Part shown: piece after piece, positions 47,493-59,489 of the stretch
Numbering within the stretch: position 1 is the stretch's first letter
Layout: the number at the start of each line of letters is the position of its first letter
DNA from: Cellulosimicrobium sp. CUA-896
Lineage (GTDB): Bacteria; Actinomycetota; Actinomycetes; Actinomycetales; Cellulomonadaceae
Reading direction: 5' to 3'
DNA length: 64,000 bases
Assembly (NCBI RefSeq): GCF_001942335.1
Contig: NZ_MKKH01000079.1
Span: forward strand, 46,842-110,841
Program-made: the position numbers and the translations under genes
Notes under the pieces: generated by a model
The model's input: only the letters and a program-made list of their open reading frames with translations
What the model was told of the DNA's origin: nothing
Databases searched by the model: none

Positions 47493-49137
47493 CCGCCACC
47501 ACGACCCACGAGCCGCGGACGCCCGCACCCGGCGGGGGCGACGGCGAGCCGGTGCTGCGCCTGCGCGGCGTCGGCAAGGAGTTCTTCGGGAACTCGGTGC
47601 TGCGCGACATCGACCTCGACGTGCGTGCGGGCGACGTGCACGCGCTCGTCGGCGAGAACGGCGCGGGCAAGTCGACGCTCATGAAGATCATCGCCGGCGT
47701 CCACCGGCCCGACGGCGGCACGATCGAGCTCGACGGGCAGGTCACGACCTTCTCCTCGCCCCTCGCCGCCCAGCACGCCGGCGTCTCCACGGTGTTCCAG
47801 GAGTTCAACCTGCTGCCGGAGCGCTCGGTCGCCGAGAACGTCTACCTCGGGCGCGAGCCGCGCCGCGGCGGCCTCGTCGACCGTCGGCGCATGAACGACG
47901 ACACGGACCGGCTCCTCGCGGACCTCGGGCTGTCGTCGCTGGCGGCGACCCAGCGCGTGGGCTCCCTGTCGGTCGCGCAGCAGCAGGTCGTCGAGATCGT
48001 CAAGGCCGTGTCGTACGACGCCCGGATCATCTCGATGGACGAGCCCACGGCGGCGCTCGCCGACCAGGAGGTCGAGCTGCTCTACGAGCTCGTGCGCCGG
48101 CTCTCCGGGCGCGGCGTGGCGATCCTCTACGTCTCCCACCGGCTCAAGGAGATCTTCGACCTCTGCGACACCATCACGGTGCTCAAGGACGGCAACCACG
48201 TCCTCACCACCCCCACGGTCGACATCGACCCGGACGGCCTCGTGCGCACGATGGTGGGCCGCGAGTTCGCCGGCTACTTCCCGGACAAGGACGCGGCGGT
48301 CGTGCCGGGCGACGTGCGGCTCGCGCTCGAGGGCGTCGGCAACGGCCAGGTCGACGACGTGACGCTCGCGGTGCGCGCGGGCGAGATCGTCGCGCTCGCC
48401 GGGCTCCAGGGCTCGGGGCGCACGGAGGTGGCCCACGGCATCTTCGGCATCGACGCGTTCACGCGCGGCCGAGTGCTCGTGGGCGGGCGGCCGGTCGACG
48501 TGCGCTCGCCGCGCCAGGCGGTCCGGGCCGGACTCGCTCTCGTCACCGAGGACCGCAAGGCGGAGGGCCTCGCGCTCGGCCAGTCGATCCTCGCCACGCG
48601 CGGCTCGTCCTCGACTCCGTCCTGCCGGGGTCCGCCGACCGCCGGGCACGCCGGATCCCGGGCATCCTGTCCTCGCTCGAGCTCGTCGCGAGCTCGCAGG
48701 AGGCGGAGGTCCAGTTCCTGTCGGGCGGCAACCAGCAGAAGGTGGTCCTGGCGAAGTGGCTCGTCACCGACCCGCAGGTCATCGTCCTCGACGAGCCGAC
48801 GCGCGGCATCGACGTCGGGGCCAAGCGCGCCGTGTACGACCTCATGCGCGAGCTGACCGCGAACGGTGTCGCCGTCCTCATGATCTCGTCCGAGCTGCCC
48901 GAGGTCGTCGCCATGGCCGACCGGATCCTCGTCATGCGCGACGGGCGACTCGCCGGGGAGCTGCCCCACGGCAGCGACGAGGAGACCGTCATGGCGCTCG
49001 CCACCGGGGCGGGCACGACGTCGGGGGAGCATCTCGCGGTGGACCTCGCCGCGGCCGCGCGCACCGACGACCTCCCCGGACACGACGCCCGCGCCGGCGC
49101 GCCGGACGGCACCGACCGCACCCAGGAGGACCGATGA
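47489..49137 (+). CDS. Sugar ABC transporter ATPase 2 (CUT2, RbsA-like)
   Basis: Two ATPase domains. Domain 1: LVGENGAGKSTLMKII, SLSVAQQQVVEIVKAV, IISMDEPTAALAD. Domain 2: GLQGSGRTEVAHGIFG, FLSGGNQQKVVLAKWL, VIVLDEPTRGIDVG. About 549 residues with a long polar tail. ATGA overlap with the dehydrogenase. One frame break near 48603 (SILA to ARLVLDSVLPG; an A missing from AAC would fit N-A-R-L). Feeds two different permeases. Confidence 0.93.
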
Positions 49138-50237
49138 GCACCGCGGTCGCGACCGCCCCGCCCGCCGCACGCCCCGCCTCGCGGCGCCGGCGCCGGATCG
49201 GCTCGACGGAGATCGTCTACCTCGCCCTCGTGGGCATCGTCGTGGTCGCCGGCGTGCTCGTCGCGCTCGGCGGCGGCAACCTGTTCAGCACGGCGAACAC
49301 GGCCTACATGCTGACCCAGACGAGCCTGCTCGGGTTCGTCGCCATCGGCCAGACGTTCGTCATCCTGTGCCGGTCGCTCGACCTGTCCGTCGGGTACGTC
49401 GTCGCGCTGTGCTCGATCGTGGGCGCGACGACCATGGCCGGGGACCCGGCCCGCGCGTGGATCGGCGTGCTCGCGGCGCTCGGCGTGGCGGCGCTCGTCG
49501 GGCTCGTCAACGGCCTGGCGATCACGAAGCTGCGGGTCAACCCGTTCATCGCCACGCTCGGCGTCGGCCTCATCGTCAAGGGCTACCTCGACACGCAGTT
49601 CAAGGGACCCGCGGGCGACGTCCCGGCGTCGTTCCAGATGTTCGGCTACACGCGCATCGGGCCCGTGCCGGTCTCGACGGTCGTCATGCTCCTCGTGGCC
49701 GCGGCCGGCGTGGTGCTCCTCGCCCGCACCCGCTCCGGGTACCACATGTTCGCGGTCGGGGGGAACGCCGACGTCGCGCGCCTCTCGGGCATCCGGACCG
49801 ACCGGACCGTGCTCCTCGCGCACGTGCTGTGCTCGATGTGCGCGGGCGTGGCCGGCCTGCTCATCGCGGCGCGCTTCGGGACGGGCAACGCGCTCGTGTA
49901 CTCCTACGGCCTCGACCTCGACTCGATCGCCGCGGTGGTGCTCGGCGGCACCCTGCTCCTGGGCGGCCGCGGGTCGGTCGTCGGCACGGTCGGCGGCGTG
50001 CTCATCCTCGCGGTGCTCGACACGGTGTTCAACGTCCTCGACGTCGACCCGTTCTTCAAGGACGTGCTGCGCGGCGTGGTCATCATCGCCGCCGTCGCCC
50101 TGTACGCCCGCCGGCAGATCGACCCGGCGAGCAGCCGGACGCGGTTCGGCGCCGGTGGACGAGGAGCGGCGCCACCCGGGCCCGGGACCTCCCGGACCGA
50201 CGCCCCGACGACCACCGCAGGAGGTGCGTCCGCATGA
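49134..50237 (+). CDS. Sugar ABC transporter permease 2a
   Basis: CUT2 permease with GQTFVILCRSLDLSVGYVVA, AVGGNADVARLSGIRTDR and DSIAAVVLGGTLLLGGRG. 367 residues, intact; last 40 residues polar. ATG overlaps the ATPase stop. Its TRSGYHMFAVGG loop matches RbsC-type permeases. Likely forms a heterodimer with permease 2b. Confidence 0.92.
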   Translation: MSTAVATAPPAARPASRRRRRIGSTEIVYLALVGIVVVAGVLVALGGGNLFSTANTAYMLTQTSLLGFVAIGQTFVILCRSLDLSVGYVVALCSIVGATTMAGDPARAWIGVLAALGVAALVGLVNGLAITKLRVNPFIATLGVGLIVKGYLDTQFKGPAGDVPASFQMFGYTRIGPVPVSTVVMLLVAAAGVVLLARTRSGYHMFAVGGNADVARLSGIRTDRTVLLAHVLCSMCAGVAGLLIAARFGTGNALVYSYGLDLDSIAAVVLGGTLLLGGRGSVVGTVGGVLILAVLDTVFNVLDVDPFFKDVLRGVVIIAAVALYARRQIDPASSRTRFGAGGRGAAPPGPGTSRTDAPTTTAGGASA

Positions 50238-51313
50238 CCACCGACGCCCCGCGCCGCACCATCCCCGCGCGCGCACCCCGTGCCGGCCTCCTCGAGCGGC
50301 TCACGGCCGGCGGGAGCTGGACGGTCTTCGCGCTGCTCGTGCTCGTGTTCGCCGTCATCCTCGTGATCAACCCGTCGTTCGGCGAGCCGATGTCGCTCAT
50401 GGCGTTCGTCAAGAAGGCCGCGCCGCTCGTCATCCTCGCGATCGGCCAGTACTTCGTCATCGTGTCCGGCGAGTTCGACCTGTCGGTCGGGTCCCTCGTC
50501 GGTGCCCAGGTCGTCATCGCCGCCAAGCTCATGGACGGCCAGGACTCCATGACCTGGCCGGTCATGGCGCTCATGCTGCTCTTCGGTCTCGCCGTGGGCC
50601 TCGTCAACGGCCTCGTCACGACGCTCCTGCGCGTGCCGTCGTTCATCACGACGCTCGGCATGATGCTCGTGCTGTACGGCGCGATCCGTCTCTGGACCGG
50701 CGGCGCGCCGACGGGTGCGCTCACCGAGGGGTTCCGGCAGTGGGGGCGCGGGGGTCTGCCCGACACCCCGGGCCAGTTCCAGGTCCCGTGGGCGCTCATG
50801 ATCGTCGTGGTGCTCGGTGTGGCGGCCGCCGTGCTCATGCGCCGACCGTTCGGCCGGACCCTCGTCGCGACGGGGGACAACGACGTCGCGGCGTCCTACT
50901 CGGGGTCGGCCGTCTGGTGGGTGCGCACCCGTGCGTTCCTCCTCTCCGGCTTCATGGCGACGGTCGCCGCCGTGCTCATCGGCGGCTACGCCGGCGTCAC
51001 GGCGCAGGTCGGCCAGGGCCTGGAGTTCATGGCGATCACGGCGGTCGTGCTGGGCGGGGTCGTGCTCGGCGGGGGGCGGGGGACCGTCGTCGCGGCGATG
51101 GCCGGAGCGCTCACCCTCGAGGCGCTCTTCACGCTGTTCAACCAGCTCAGCCTGCCGTCGACCATCCGCCCCGCCGTCCAGGGGGTCATCATCATCGCCG
51201 CCGTCGCCTACGCCGCACTGCCGCGGCGGTCGCGCCGGCGTCCGTCCACGGGGGCACCGCCCGCCGCGGGACGCCCCGCCGAGCCGAAGGAGCCCGCCCC
51301 CGCGACCGTCTGA
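50234..51313 (+). CDS. Sugar ABC transporter permease 2b
   Basis: CUT2 permease with GQYFVIVSGEFDLSVGSLVG, RPFGRTLVATGDNDVAASYS and EFMAITAVVLGGVVLGGG. 359 residues, intact. ATG overlaps the permease 2a stop. The binding-protein gene follows after 83 nt with its own AAGGAGAG site. Confidence 0.92.
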   Translation: MTTDAPRRTIPARAPRAGLLERLTAGGSWTVFALLVLVFAVILVINPSFGEPMSLMAFVKKAAPLVILAIGQYFVIVSGEFDLSVGSLVGAQVVIAAKLMDGQDSMTWPVMALMLLFGLAVGLVNGLVTTLLRVPSFITTLGMMLVLYGAIRLWTGGAPTGALTEGFRQWGRGGLPDTPGQFQVPWALMIVVVLGVAAAVLMRRPFGRTLVATGDNDVAASYSGSAVWWVRTRAFLLSGFMATVAAVLIGGYAGVTAQVGQGLEFMAITAVVLGGVVLGGGRGTVVAAMAGALTLEALFTLFNQLSLPSTIRPAVQGVIIIAAVAYAALPRRSRRRPSTGAPPAAGRPAEPKEPAPATV

Positions 51314-51396
51314 CGCCAGACCCGAGATCCCTCGACAGCACCACGACCTTCCCCCGCACCCGCGGGACGACGACGTCTCACCAAGGAGAGAAGGAC

Positions 51397-52629
51397 ATGC
51401 GACGTACACGAGCACTCCTCGCCGGCGCGGCAGTGGCCTCACTGCTCGCCACGGCGGCCTGCACGACGGACACCCCCACCGACGCCCCCGAGGGCGGCGG
51501 CGAGACCTCCGCCGAGGAGACCCAGGACGGCGAGGAGACCGGCGGCGCCGACTCCGAGTGGTTCGTCCAGGCCGACTACGACCGCCAGCTCGCGCAGCGC
51601 GACGTCGAGCCCGAGGGGCCGGCCGACCAGCCCTGGCTGCAGGCCATCGAGCCCGAGTACGTCGACACTGCGGAGTTCGCGAGCGAGGGCGGCGGCAAGA
51701 CGCTGTGCTTCTCCAACGCGTCGGTCTCCAACCCGTGGCGCGTGACCGGCTTCATCACCATGGAGCAGCAGGTCCAGGTCCTCCAGGACGAGGGCGTCAT
51801 CGGCGAGTTCCGCGTCTCCGACGCGGCGGACGACGACAACAAGCAGATCTCCGACATCCAGGCGTTCGTCGCCGCCGGGGACTGCGACGCGATCATCGTG
51901 TCGCCGTCGACGACCGCGACCCTGACCCCGGCGGTCGAGGCCGCGTGCGAGTCGGGCAAGCCCGTCATCGTGTTCGACCGCGGCGTCAACACCGACTGCA
52001 TGGTGACCTTCATCCACCCGATCGGCGGCTACGCCTACGGGGCGGACGGCGCCGAGTACCTCGTCGACAACCTGGACGAGGGCTCGACGGTCCTCGCGCT
52101 GCGCATCCTCCCGGGCGTCGACGTCCTGGAGAACCGGTGGGCCGCGGCCGACAAGATCTTCTCCGAGTCGGGCCTCGAGGTCGTCGGGCAGGAGTTCACG
52201 GGCGGCGACGCCGCGCAGATCAAGGACATCGTCACGCAGTACCTGCAGCGCGGCGACGTCGACGGGATCTGGATGGACGCGGGCGACGGCGCCGTCGCGG
52301 CCGTCGAGGCCTTCGAGGACGCCGGCAAGCCGTACCCGGTGTTCATGGGCGAGGACGAGATGAGCTTCCTGCGCAAGTGGCAGGAGACGGACATGAACGC
52401 CATCGCGGCGGTGTACTCCAACTTCCAGTGGCGCACGCCGATCCTCGCGGCGCAGATGATCTGGGCCGGCGAGCAGGTGCCCGAGGAGTGGGTCCTGCCG
52501 CAGGAGCCCATCGAGGCGGACGAGCTCGACGCCTACCTGGAGGCGAACGCCGAGATGCCGTCGCTGCACTACGCGAAGTTCGGCGGCGAGGACCTGCCCG
52601 GCTACCCGCAGGCCTGGACCGACCGCTGA
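51397..52629 (+). CDS. Sugar-binding lipoprotein 2
   Basis: Receptor of importer 2. Lipobox LLATAAC (Cys 22), an acidic Glu/Thr linker, then a Peripla_BP_4 domain: GGGKTLCFSNASVSNPWRVT, AAGDCDAIIVSPSTTATLTP, GKPVIVFDRGVNTDCMVTF, GIWMDAGDGAVAAVEAF. 410 residues, intact. Extra cysteines (CESG, TDCM, GDC) suggest disulfides. Differs clearly from binding protein 1, so the two importers probably take different sugars. Confidence 0.92.
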   Translation: MRRTRALLAGAAVASLLATAACTTDTPTDAPEGGGETSAEETQDGEETGGADSEWFVQADYDRQLAQRDVEPEGPADQPWLQAIEPEYVDTAEFASEGGGKTLCFSNASVSNPWRVTGFITMEQQVQVLQDEGVIGEFRVSDAADDDNKQISDIQAFVAAGDCDAIIVSPSTTATLTPAVEAACESGKPVIVFDRGVNTDCMVTFIHPIGGYAYGADGAEYLVDNLDEGSTVLALRILPGVDVLENRWAAADKIFSESGLEVVGQEFTGGDAAQIKDIVTQYLQRGDVDGIWMDAGDGAVAAVEAFEDAGKPYPVFMGEDEMSFLRKWQETDMNAIAAVYSNFQWRTPILAAQMIWAGEQVPEEWVLPQEPIEADELDAYLEANAEMPSLHYAKFGGEDLPGYPQAWTDR

Positions 52630-52637
52630 CGTTCGTC

Positions 52638-52677
52638 GGACCGCTCCCCGTCCCTGCGTGGGACCGGGGAGCGGTCC
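52638..52677 (+). terminator. Hairpin after binding-protein gene 2
   Basis: Perfect 13-bp arms 52638-52650 and 52665-52677 (GGACCGCTCCCCG and complement), with a further GTCCC/GGGAC pairing possible inside. Same place, relative to the binding-protein gene, as the hairpin at 37534-37580; probably an attenuator. Confidence 0.65.
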
Positions 52678-52721
52678 GGCCGGACCGCCGTCCCGTGGCC
52701 CGCCCGACGAGAGAGAGCGAC

Positions 52722-53615
52722 GTGGCTCTACCCGACCGCCCCCGCCTGCGTCCGCGCGCCGTCGGCGTCAACACCTGGGTGTGGGCGTCCCCGCTGACCG
52801 ACACCGCGCTGCGCGAGATCGCACCGCGTGTCGCCGCGTGGGGCTTCGACGTGATCGAGCTCCCGGTGGAGCACCCCGACGACTGGGACCCGGACCTCGC
52901 GGCGCGCGTGCTCGCGGAGCACGGCCTGACGGCGAGCGTGTCGCTCGTCATGGGCGACGGGCGCGAGCTCGTCGCCGCCGACGCGGCGACGGTGCGGTCC
53001 ACGCAGGACTACCTGCGCCGCGTCGTCGACGCCGCGGCGACGGTGGGCGCACCCGTGATCGGCGGGCCGGCGTACGCGTCGGTCGGCCGCACGTGGCGTC
53101 TGCGTCCCGACGAGCGCGAGGCGGCCTACGACGAGCTCGCGGAGCACCTCGGCCCCGTCGTGGAGCACGCGGTCGCCGCCGGCGTCGTCGTGGGCCTCGA
53201 ACCGCTCAACCGGTACGAGACGAGCCTCGTCAACACGGTGGACCAGGGGCTGGAGGTCGTCGGGCGCCTTCCCGCGGAGGGCATCGGCCTCATGCTCGAC
53301 GTCTACCACATGAACATCGAGGAGGCGGACCTGCCGGCCGCGATCGCGCGCGCGGGCGAGCGCATCGCGCACGTCCAGGTGTGCGGCAACGACCGCGGCG
53401 CACCGGGCGCCGACCACCTCGACTGGCCCGCGATCCTCGCGGCCCTCGACGGCGCGGGCTACGACGGCCCGCTCGTCATCGAGTCGTTCACGGCCGAGAA
53501 CGCGACGATCGCGACGGCCGCCTCGATCTGGCGGCCGCTGGCGCCGACCCAGGACGCCCTCGCCGTCGACGGCCTCGCCTACCTGAAGGGACTGATGCCC
53601 ACGCCGGAGCCCTGA
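52722..53615 (+). CDS. D-tagatose/D-allulose 3-epimerase-like protein
   Basis: TIM-barrel ketose 3-epimerase family. The first catalytic Glu is in VVGLEPLNRYETSLVNT; GLMLDVYHMNIEEADL and HVQVCGNDRGAPGADHLDW follow; the second Glu is in GPLVIESFTAE. 297 residues, normal for the family. GTG at 52722 after GAGAGAG; a GTG at 52695 is possible. Intact. The keto-sugar specificity fits a path in which the MocA dehydrogenase makes a ketose-like product. Confidence 0.88.
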   Translation: MALPDRPRLRPRAVGVNTWVWASPLTDTALREIAPRVAAWGFDVIELPVEHPDDWDPDLAARVLAEHGLTASVSLVMGDGRELVAADAATVRSTQDYLRRVVDAAATVGAPVIGGPAYASVGRTWRLRPDEREAAYDELAEHLGPVVEHAVAAGVVVGLEPLNRYETSLVNTVDQGLEVVGRLPAEGIGLMLDVYHMNIEEADLPAAIARAGERIAHVQVCGNDRGAPGADHLDWPAILAALDGAGYDGPLVIESFTAENATIATAASIWRPLAPTQDALAVDGLAYLKGLMPTPEP

Positions 53616-53721
53616 CAGCCGTAGTCGTAGCACGACCGCCGGCGCCGGCACGCCGCGGGATGACGACCACCCTGCCCGGACGACGACGTCCGGGCCCGCA
53701 CGTCATGCCCCTGGAGGCACC

Positions 53722-56700
53722 ATGATGACCTCGCGACGTCCCCGCAGGGGGAGGTCCGTCGCGGCCCTGACCATCGGCGCGCTGGCGTTCACGCTCGCAC
53801 CCGCCGCGATGGCCACGGCCGACGTCGTACCGAGCGAACCCGACGACGAGCACAAGGTGCTCATCTTCACCAAGACGACCCAGTTCCGGCACACCGAGGC
53901 GATCACGCAGGGCACCCCGGTGCTCGAGGCGGCGTTCGCCGAGGCGGGCATCGAGTCCGACCACACGGAGGACTCGACCGTCTTCACCGACGAGAACCTC
54001 GCGCAGTACGACGCGCTCGTCATGTTCCAGACCTCGGGCGACCCGTGGGACGCGGACCAGAAGGCGGCGCTCGAGCGCTACCAGCAGGCGGGCGGTGGCA
54101 TCGTCGCCATCCACAACGCCACCGACATGCGCGGCAGCTACGACTGGTGGGACGAGATGATCGGCGCGCTGATGCCCGGTCATGCCGCCACCGGCTCCAG
54201 CCCGGGCCTGCCGGGCACGGTGCGGGTCGAGGACCGCACGCACCCGTCCACCGAGCACCTGCCGCAGCGCTGGGACCGTGCGGACGAGTGGTACAACTTC
54301 TCGGCGAACGTGCGCGGTGAGGCGCACGTGCTCGCGACGATGGACGAGTCCACGTACGACCCGGGCGGCAACGCCATGGGCTACGACCACCCGATCTCGT
54401 GGTGCAAGCCCTACGACGGCGGCCGAGCCTGGATGACGGGCATGGGCCACTTCGGCGCGCACTACACGCAGGAGCCGGAGTTCGTCCAGCACATCGTCGG
54501 TGGCGTGGAGTGGGCCGCGGGCATGGTCGAGGGCGACTGCGGCGGCACCGACTGGGGCCAGTTCGAGAAGATCGCGCTCGACACGAACACGAGCGCGCCG
54601 TTCGGCATGGACGTCGCGCCCGACGGCCGCGTGTTCTACACCGAGCTCGTGCGCGGGCAGATCCGCGTCTACGACCCGCAGACGCAGAACACGACGACGG
54701 CGCTGACGATCCCCGTGTACTCCGGCGGCGAGGACGGCCTGCTCGGGCTCGCGCTCGACAAGGACTTCGCCACCAACGGGTACCTGTACCAGTACTACTC
54801 GCCGGCGAGCGACGACGACACGGACCCGGCGAACTTCGTCAGCCGCGTCTCCCGGTTCACCGTGACGTCCGACGGCCCCGGCTCGACGGCGATCGACCCG
54901 GCGTCCGAGGTCGTGGTCATCGAGATCCCGGCCGGGCGCCTGCCCGACGAGCCGGGGCACACCGGCGGCGGTCTCATCGTCGACCCCGCGAGCGGTGACC
55001 TCTACATCGGCGTGGGCGACGACGTGAACCCGCACTCCGAGCCCTCGGGCGGCTACGCGCCGCTGTCGGAGCGTCCCGGACGCCTGCACGACGCGCGCGC
55101 GACGTCGGCCAACACGAACGACCTGCGCGGCAAGGTCCTGCGGATCCACCCCGAGGCGGACGGCACGTACTCGATCCCCGAGGGCAACCTGTTCGACGAG
55201 TCGGCGGACACGGCGGACAAGACCCTGCCCGAGATCTACGCGATGGGCTTCCGCAACCCGTTCCGCTTCACGGTCGACCCCTCGACGGGCAACCTCGGCG
55301 TCGCCGACTACTCGCCCGACAACGGGTCGGACAACCTGGCGAACCGCGGCCCGGCGGGCATCGCGGAGTGGAACTACGTCACGGAGGCGGGCAACTTCGG
55401 GTGGCCGCTGTGCATGGGGAACAACGAGCCGTTCCGTGACGTGGACTACCGGACGAGCCCGGTGACCGTCGGCGACTTCTTCGACTGCGACGCCCCGGTC
55501 AACGACTCGATCCTCAACACCGGCCTGACGGAGCTGCCTCCCGCGCAGCCCGCCGACCTCTGGTACGGCTACCAGCGCTCGTCGGTCCCGGGCGCCATCA
55601 CGCCGGTGGCGGCCTGGCCCCCATGGGCGGCCCGTTCTACCAGTTCGACCCCGAGCTCGAGTCGGACACGAAGTTCCCCGCGTACTACGACGGCAAGCCC
55701 TTCTTCTACGAGTGGGCGCGCAACAAGATGTACTCGATCGACCTCGTCGAGGGCGGTGCCGGGACCGGCGCCACGGACGTCGAGAAGGTCAACCCGTTCC
55801 TCCCGGAGGAGGAGTTCCTCGCGCCGATCGACTCGAAGTTCGGGCCGGACGGCTCCATGTACGTGCTCGACTGGGGCGGCGGCTTCGGCCGTGACAACCC
55901 GAGCTCGGGCCTGCACCGCATCGACTACGTCTCCGGCTCGCGGTCCCCGGCCGCGGTGCCGACGGCGACCCCCGACTCCGGCATCGCGCCGCTCGAGATC
56001 GCCTTCGACGGGTCGGGCAGCACCGACCCCGAGAACGAGACGCTCACGTACGCGTGGGACTTCGACGGCGACGGCGAGACGGACTCGACCGACGTCGCCC
56101 CGACGCACACGTACACCCAGAACGGCGTCTACGACGCCCGCCTCACCGTGACCGACCCCGCGGGGAAGACCGGGACCGCCACGGTGCCGATCACCGTGGG
56201 CAACACCCGGCCCGAGGTCGACTTCGGCCTGCCGCCGACCGGGTCGTTCTTCAACTTCGGCGACGCGATCACGTGGGACGTGTCGGTCACCGACGCGGAG
56301 GACTCGCCGGACGGCGACACGATCGACGACGAGCAGGTCATCATCCAGCCGGCGCTCGGTCACGACGCGCACGCGCACCCGGCGGAGCCGCTGCACGGAC
56401 GCACGGGCACGATCCAGACCAGCCTGGGCGGCGGTCACAGCGAGGACATGAACGTCTTCTACGTGATCGACGCGCGCTACACCGACGACGGCGGCGAGGG
56501 CGGCGTGCCCGCGCTCACCGGCTCGGACACGACGCTCATCTTCCCGAAGAAGCGCGAGGCCGAGTTCACCGCGGCGAGCGAGGGCACGACGACGATCCCG
56601 AGCCGTGACGTCGAGGGTGGCGGTTCCGTCATCACCGGCGCCGACGGCGCGTGGGCGTCGTACGACCCGGTGAGCCTGTACGGCGTCGAGGCGCTGAACC

Positions 56701-59312
56701 TGCGCGTCGCCGCGGCGGACGCGGGCACCGTCGAGCTGCGTCGCGGCGCGGCCGACGGCGAGCTCCTCGGCACCGCCGAGGTGCCGCAGACGGGGCTCGG
56801 GACGTTCACCGACGTCCGCGTCGAGGTCACCGACCCGATGGAGCCGTTCACGCTCTACGTGGTCTTCCCCGGCGCGGGCGAGCGCCGCCTCAACTTCATC
56901 GAGGCGGACGGCAAGGCCGTTTCCGACACGACGCGCCCGAAGGTCCGGATCACCGCGCCCGAGGCGGGTGTCCAGCTCGAGCAGGGCGAGATCACGGTGG
57001 CGGCCGAGGCCGAGGACACCGAGAACACGGTGACCGAGGTCGAGTTCTTCGTGGACGGCACCTCGATCGGCACGGACACCGAGGCGCCGTACGAGGCGAC
57101 GTGGGAGGTGACGGCGGACAACACCTACGAGCTGACCGCGGTCGCCACCAACGACAAGGGCCTGTACACGCGCTCGCGCATCGTGGTCGCGCAGGTCGGC
57201 GACCTGTTCGCCGGGATGTCGACCTTCACCAACGCGAACGGGACGTTCGAGCAGCTCGCCGAGGGCAGGTACCTCATCACGTCGGGCGGCGCGAACATGT
57301 GGCAGGGCACCAACGAGTACTCGACCATCTACCGCGAGCAGGACGCCGACGCGAACTGGTCGGCGACGGTGCGGATCAACAGCCAGGGCAACTCGAACGG
57401 GTCCGCCAAGGCGGGGATCATCGTCCGCAACGACGTCGCGCAGACGAGCGGTTCGCTCGGCTACGCCGCGCTGGGCATGCGTCCGAGCGGGGGCTTCGAG
57501 TGGCTGCGCGGCAACGCGAGCGGTCAGCTCGCGACGTCGAGCAGCGCGAGCACGACGAGCTATCCCGCGTGGGTGCGCATCGTGCGCGACGGCGACCTGT
57601 ACACGGCGTTCTGGAGCAAGGACGGCGCGACGTTCACCCAGATCGGGGAGCCGCAGACCCTCCCGGGGGCGGCGGCGGTCCAGGACGTCGGCATGTTCGT
57701 CACCGCGCACTCCACGACGGCGACGAGCGCGGTCGAGTTCCAGGACTTCGTGTTCGACGACGACCCGGTCGCGCCCGAGGAGCCCGGCGACGACGTGCCG
57801 CCGCAGTGCCTCGCGCACGCGTCGGACGAGTTCGACGGCGACGACTCGACGCCCGGTGGACCACGGTCCGCCAGGCCGAGGGCGCGGCGATCTCGGTCGC
57901 GGACGGCCACGCGGTCCTGCCGGTGGTCCAGGGCGACATCAACGAGGCCGCGGCCGGTCCGATCAGCTACCTGGGACAGCCGGCCCCGGCCGGCGCCTGG
58001 ACGCTCGAGACGAAGCTCGACGTGCCGCTCACGCGGCACTGGCAGCACGCCGGTCTCCTCGTCCACGTGGACGACGACGAGTACACCAAGCTCGCGTCAC
58101 GAAGAACCAGAACGGTGCCCGCTTCCTCGAGTTCCAGACCGAGACCGGCGGGACCCGGACGTGGCACGGGCAGGAGGACGTCGCCGAGGACTTCCCGACG
58201 ACGATCCACCTGCGCCTCGTCTCGGACGGCGAGCAGATCACGGCGGCCTACTCGGCCGACGGCGAGACGTGGACCGACCTCGACGGGGCCGCCCCGGTGA
58301 AGGACGGTGCGACGTTCGGCGTCATGGCCGGCGGCGACACCGCGACCGGGGACACCGTCGCGGAGGTCGACTGGGTCCGCGTCTCGGGCGCGGAGCCGGA
58401 CGACGGCGTGCGCGAGCCGGGCGACGAGTTCGAGGGCGACGCCCTCGACGGCTGCCGCTGGGACGCCGTCACGCGGTACGACGAGTCCGAGGTCGCCGTC
58501 GCCGACGGCGAGCTGCGCATGACGACGCAGCCGGGCGACATCAACGGCACGGACAACGGCGACCCGCGCAACCTCGTCCTCCAGAAGGCACCGGAGGGCG
58601 ACTGGGTGGCCGAGACGCGCATGAAGGCGCCGCTCGCCCACCGCTGGCAGCTCGCCGGGCTGCTCGCGTACGGCGACGACGACAACTACGTCAAGCTCGA
58701 CGTCGTCGCCCGGAACGAGCCGGGCGCGCGCTGGACCTCGGCGCGGAGCTCGTCTCCGAGAAGGACGCCCAGTTCGGCAACGGTGGCAACCGTGCGCTGG
58801 ACATCGCGGACTCCACGGAGTCCGGGTACTGGTACCTGCGCCTGGCGAAGGTCGGGGACACGTACCAGGGCTGGGTCAGCGACGGCGGCGTGAGCTGGCA
58901 GTCGCTGGGCGAGCCGGTGACCAACGACGTGCCTCTCACGTCGGTCGGCCTCATGGCGATCGGCCCGGAGCAGGAGACGCCGGTCACCGTGGCGTTCGAC
59001 TGGTTCCGGCTGACGTCGGGCGACGAGGAGCCCGAGGTCGCGGTCGACGCCGAGGTCTCCGTGCGCTGCCTCGCCGGCAAGGCGTACGTCGCCGTCCGGG
59101 CGACGAACGCCGACGAGGAGGCCGCGGCGATCACCCTCGCCACGGCGTACGGCTCGAAGGAGGTCGCCGACGTCGCGGTCGGGGCGAACGCGTACCACGC
59201 GTTCGCCGTGCGGGCCGCGGAGGTCGCGGCCGGCGCCGCGACGGTCACGGCCACGATCGGTGACCGGACGGCCACCGTGGAGGCGCCGTACGACGCCGTG
59301 AGCTGCGGCTGA
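53722..59312 (+). CDS. Giant secreted ThuA / dehydrogenase-propeller / PKD / LamG protein 2
   Basis: About 1864 residues, secreted (signal 1-33). Modules: ThuA 44-273 (VLIFTKTTQFRHTEAITQG); propeller 280-738 with GHTGGGLIVDPASGDL, LRGKVLRIHPEADGTY and AMGFRNPFRF; PKD 740-829; Ig-like 829-950; CBM6-like 945-1070; bacterial Ig 1072-1162; three LamG/DUF1349-like 1162-1350, 1360-1560, 1565-1770; two-Cys C-terminal module 1772-1864. ATG after CTGGAGG. Four breaks, near 55612, 57850, 58097 and 58732; each needs one base. Paralogue of giant 1 along its length, with one more LamG-like unit and a bacterial-Ig domain in place of PKD2. Confidence 0.9.
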
Positions 59313-59489
59313 CGGCAGGCCGGCGGCGGGCACCCGGCGTGCCCGCCGCGGCCGCGCCCGTCCGCGTCACGCGGACGGGCGCGGACCCACCGGACCACAG
59401 GACGAGGAGCACCAGATGGCACGGCGGACCGGCGCACGACAGGCGCCCCGGGACGGTCGAGGACCGGCACCGGCACGGCGGCGCGCCCC

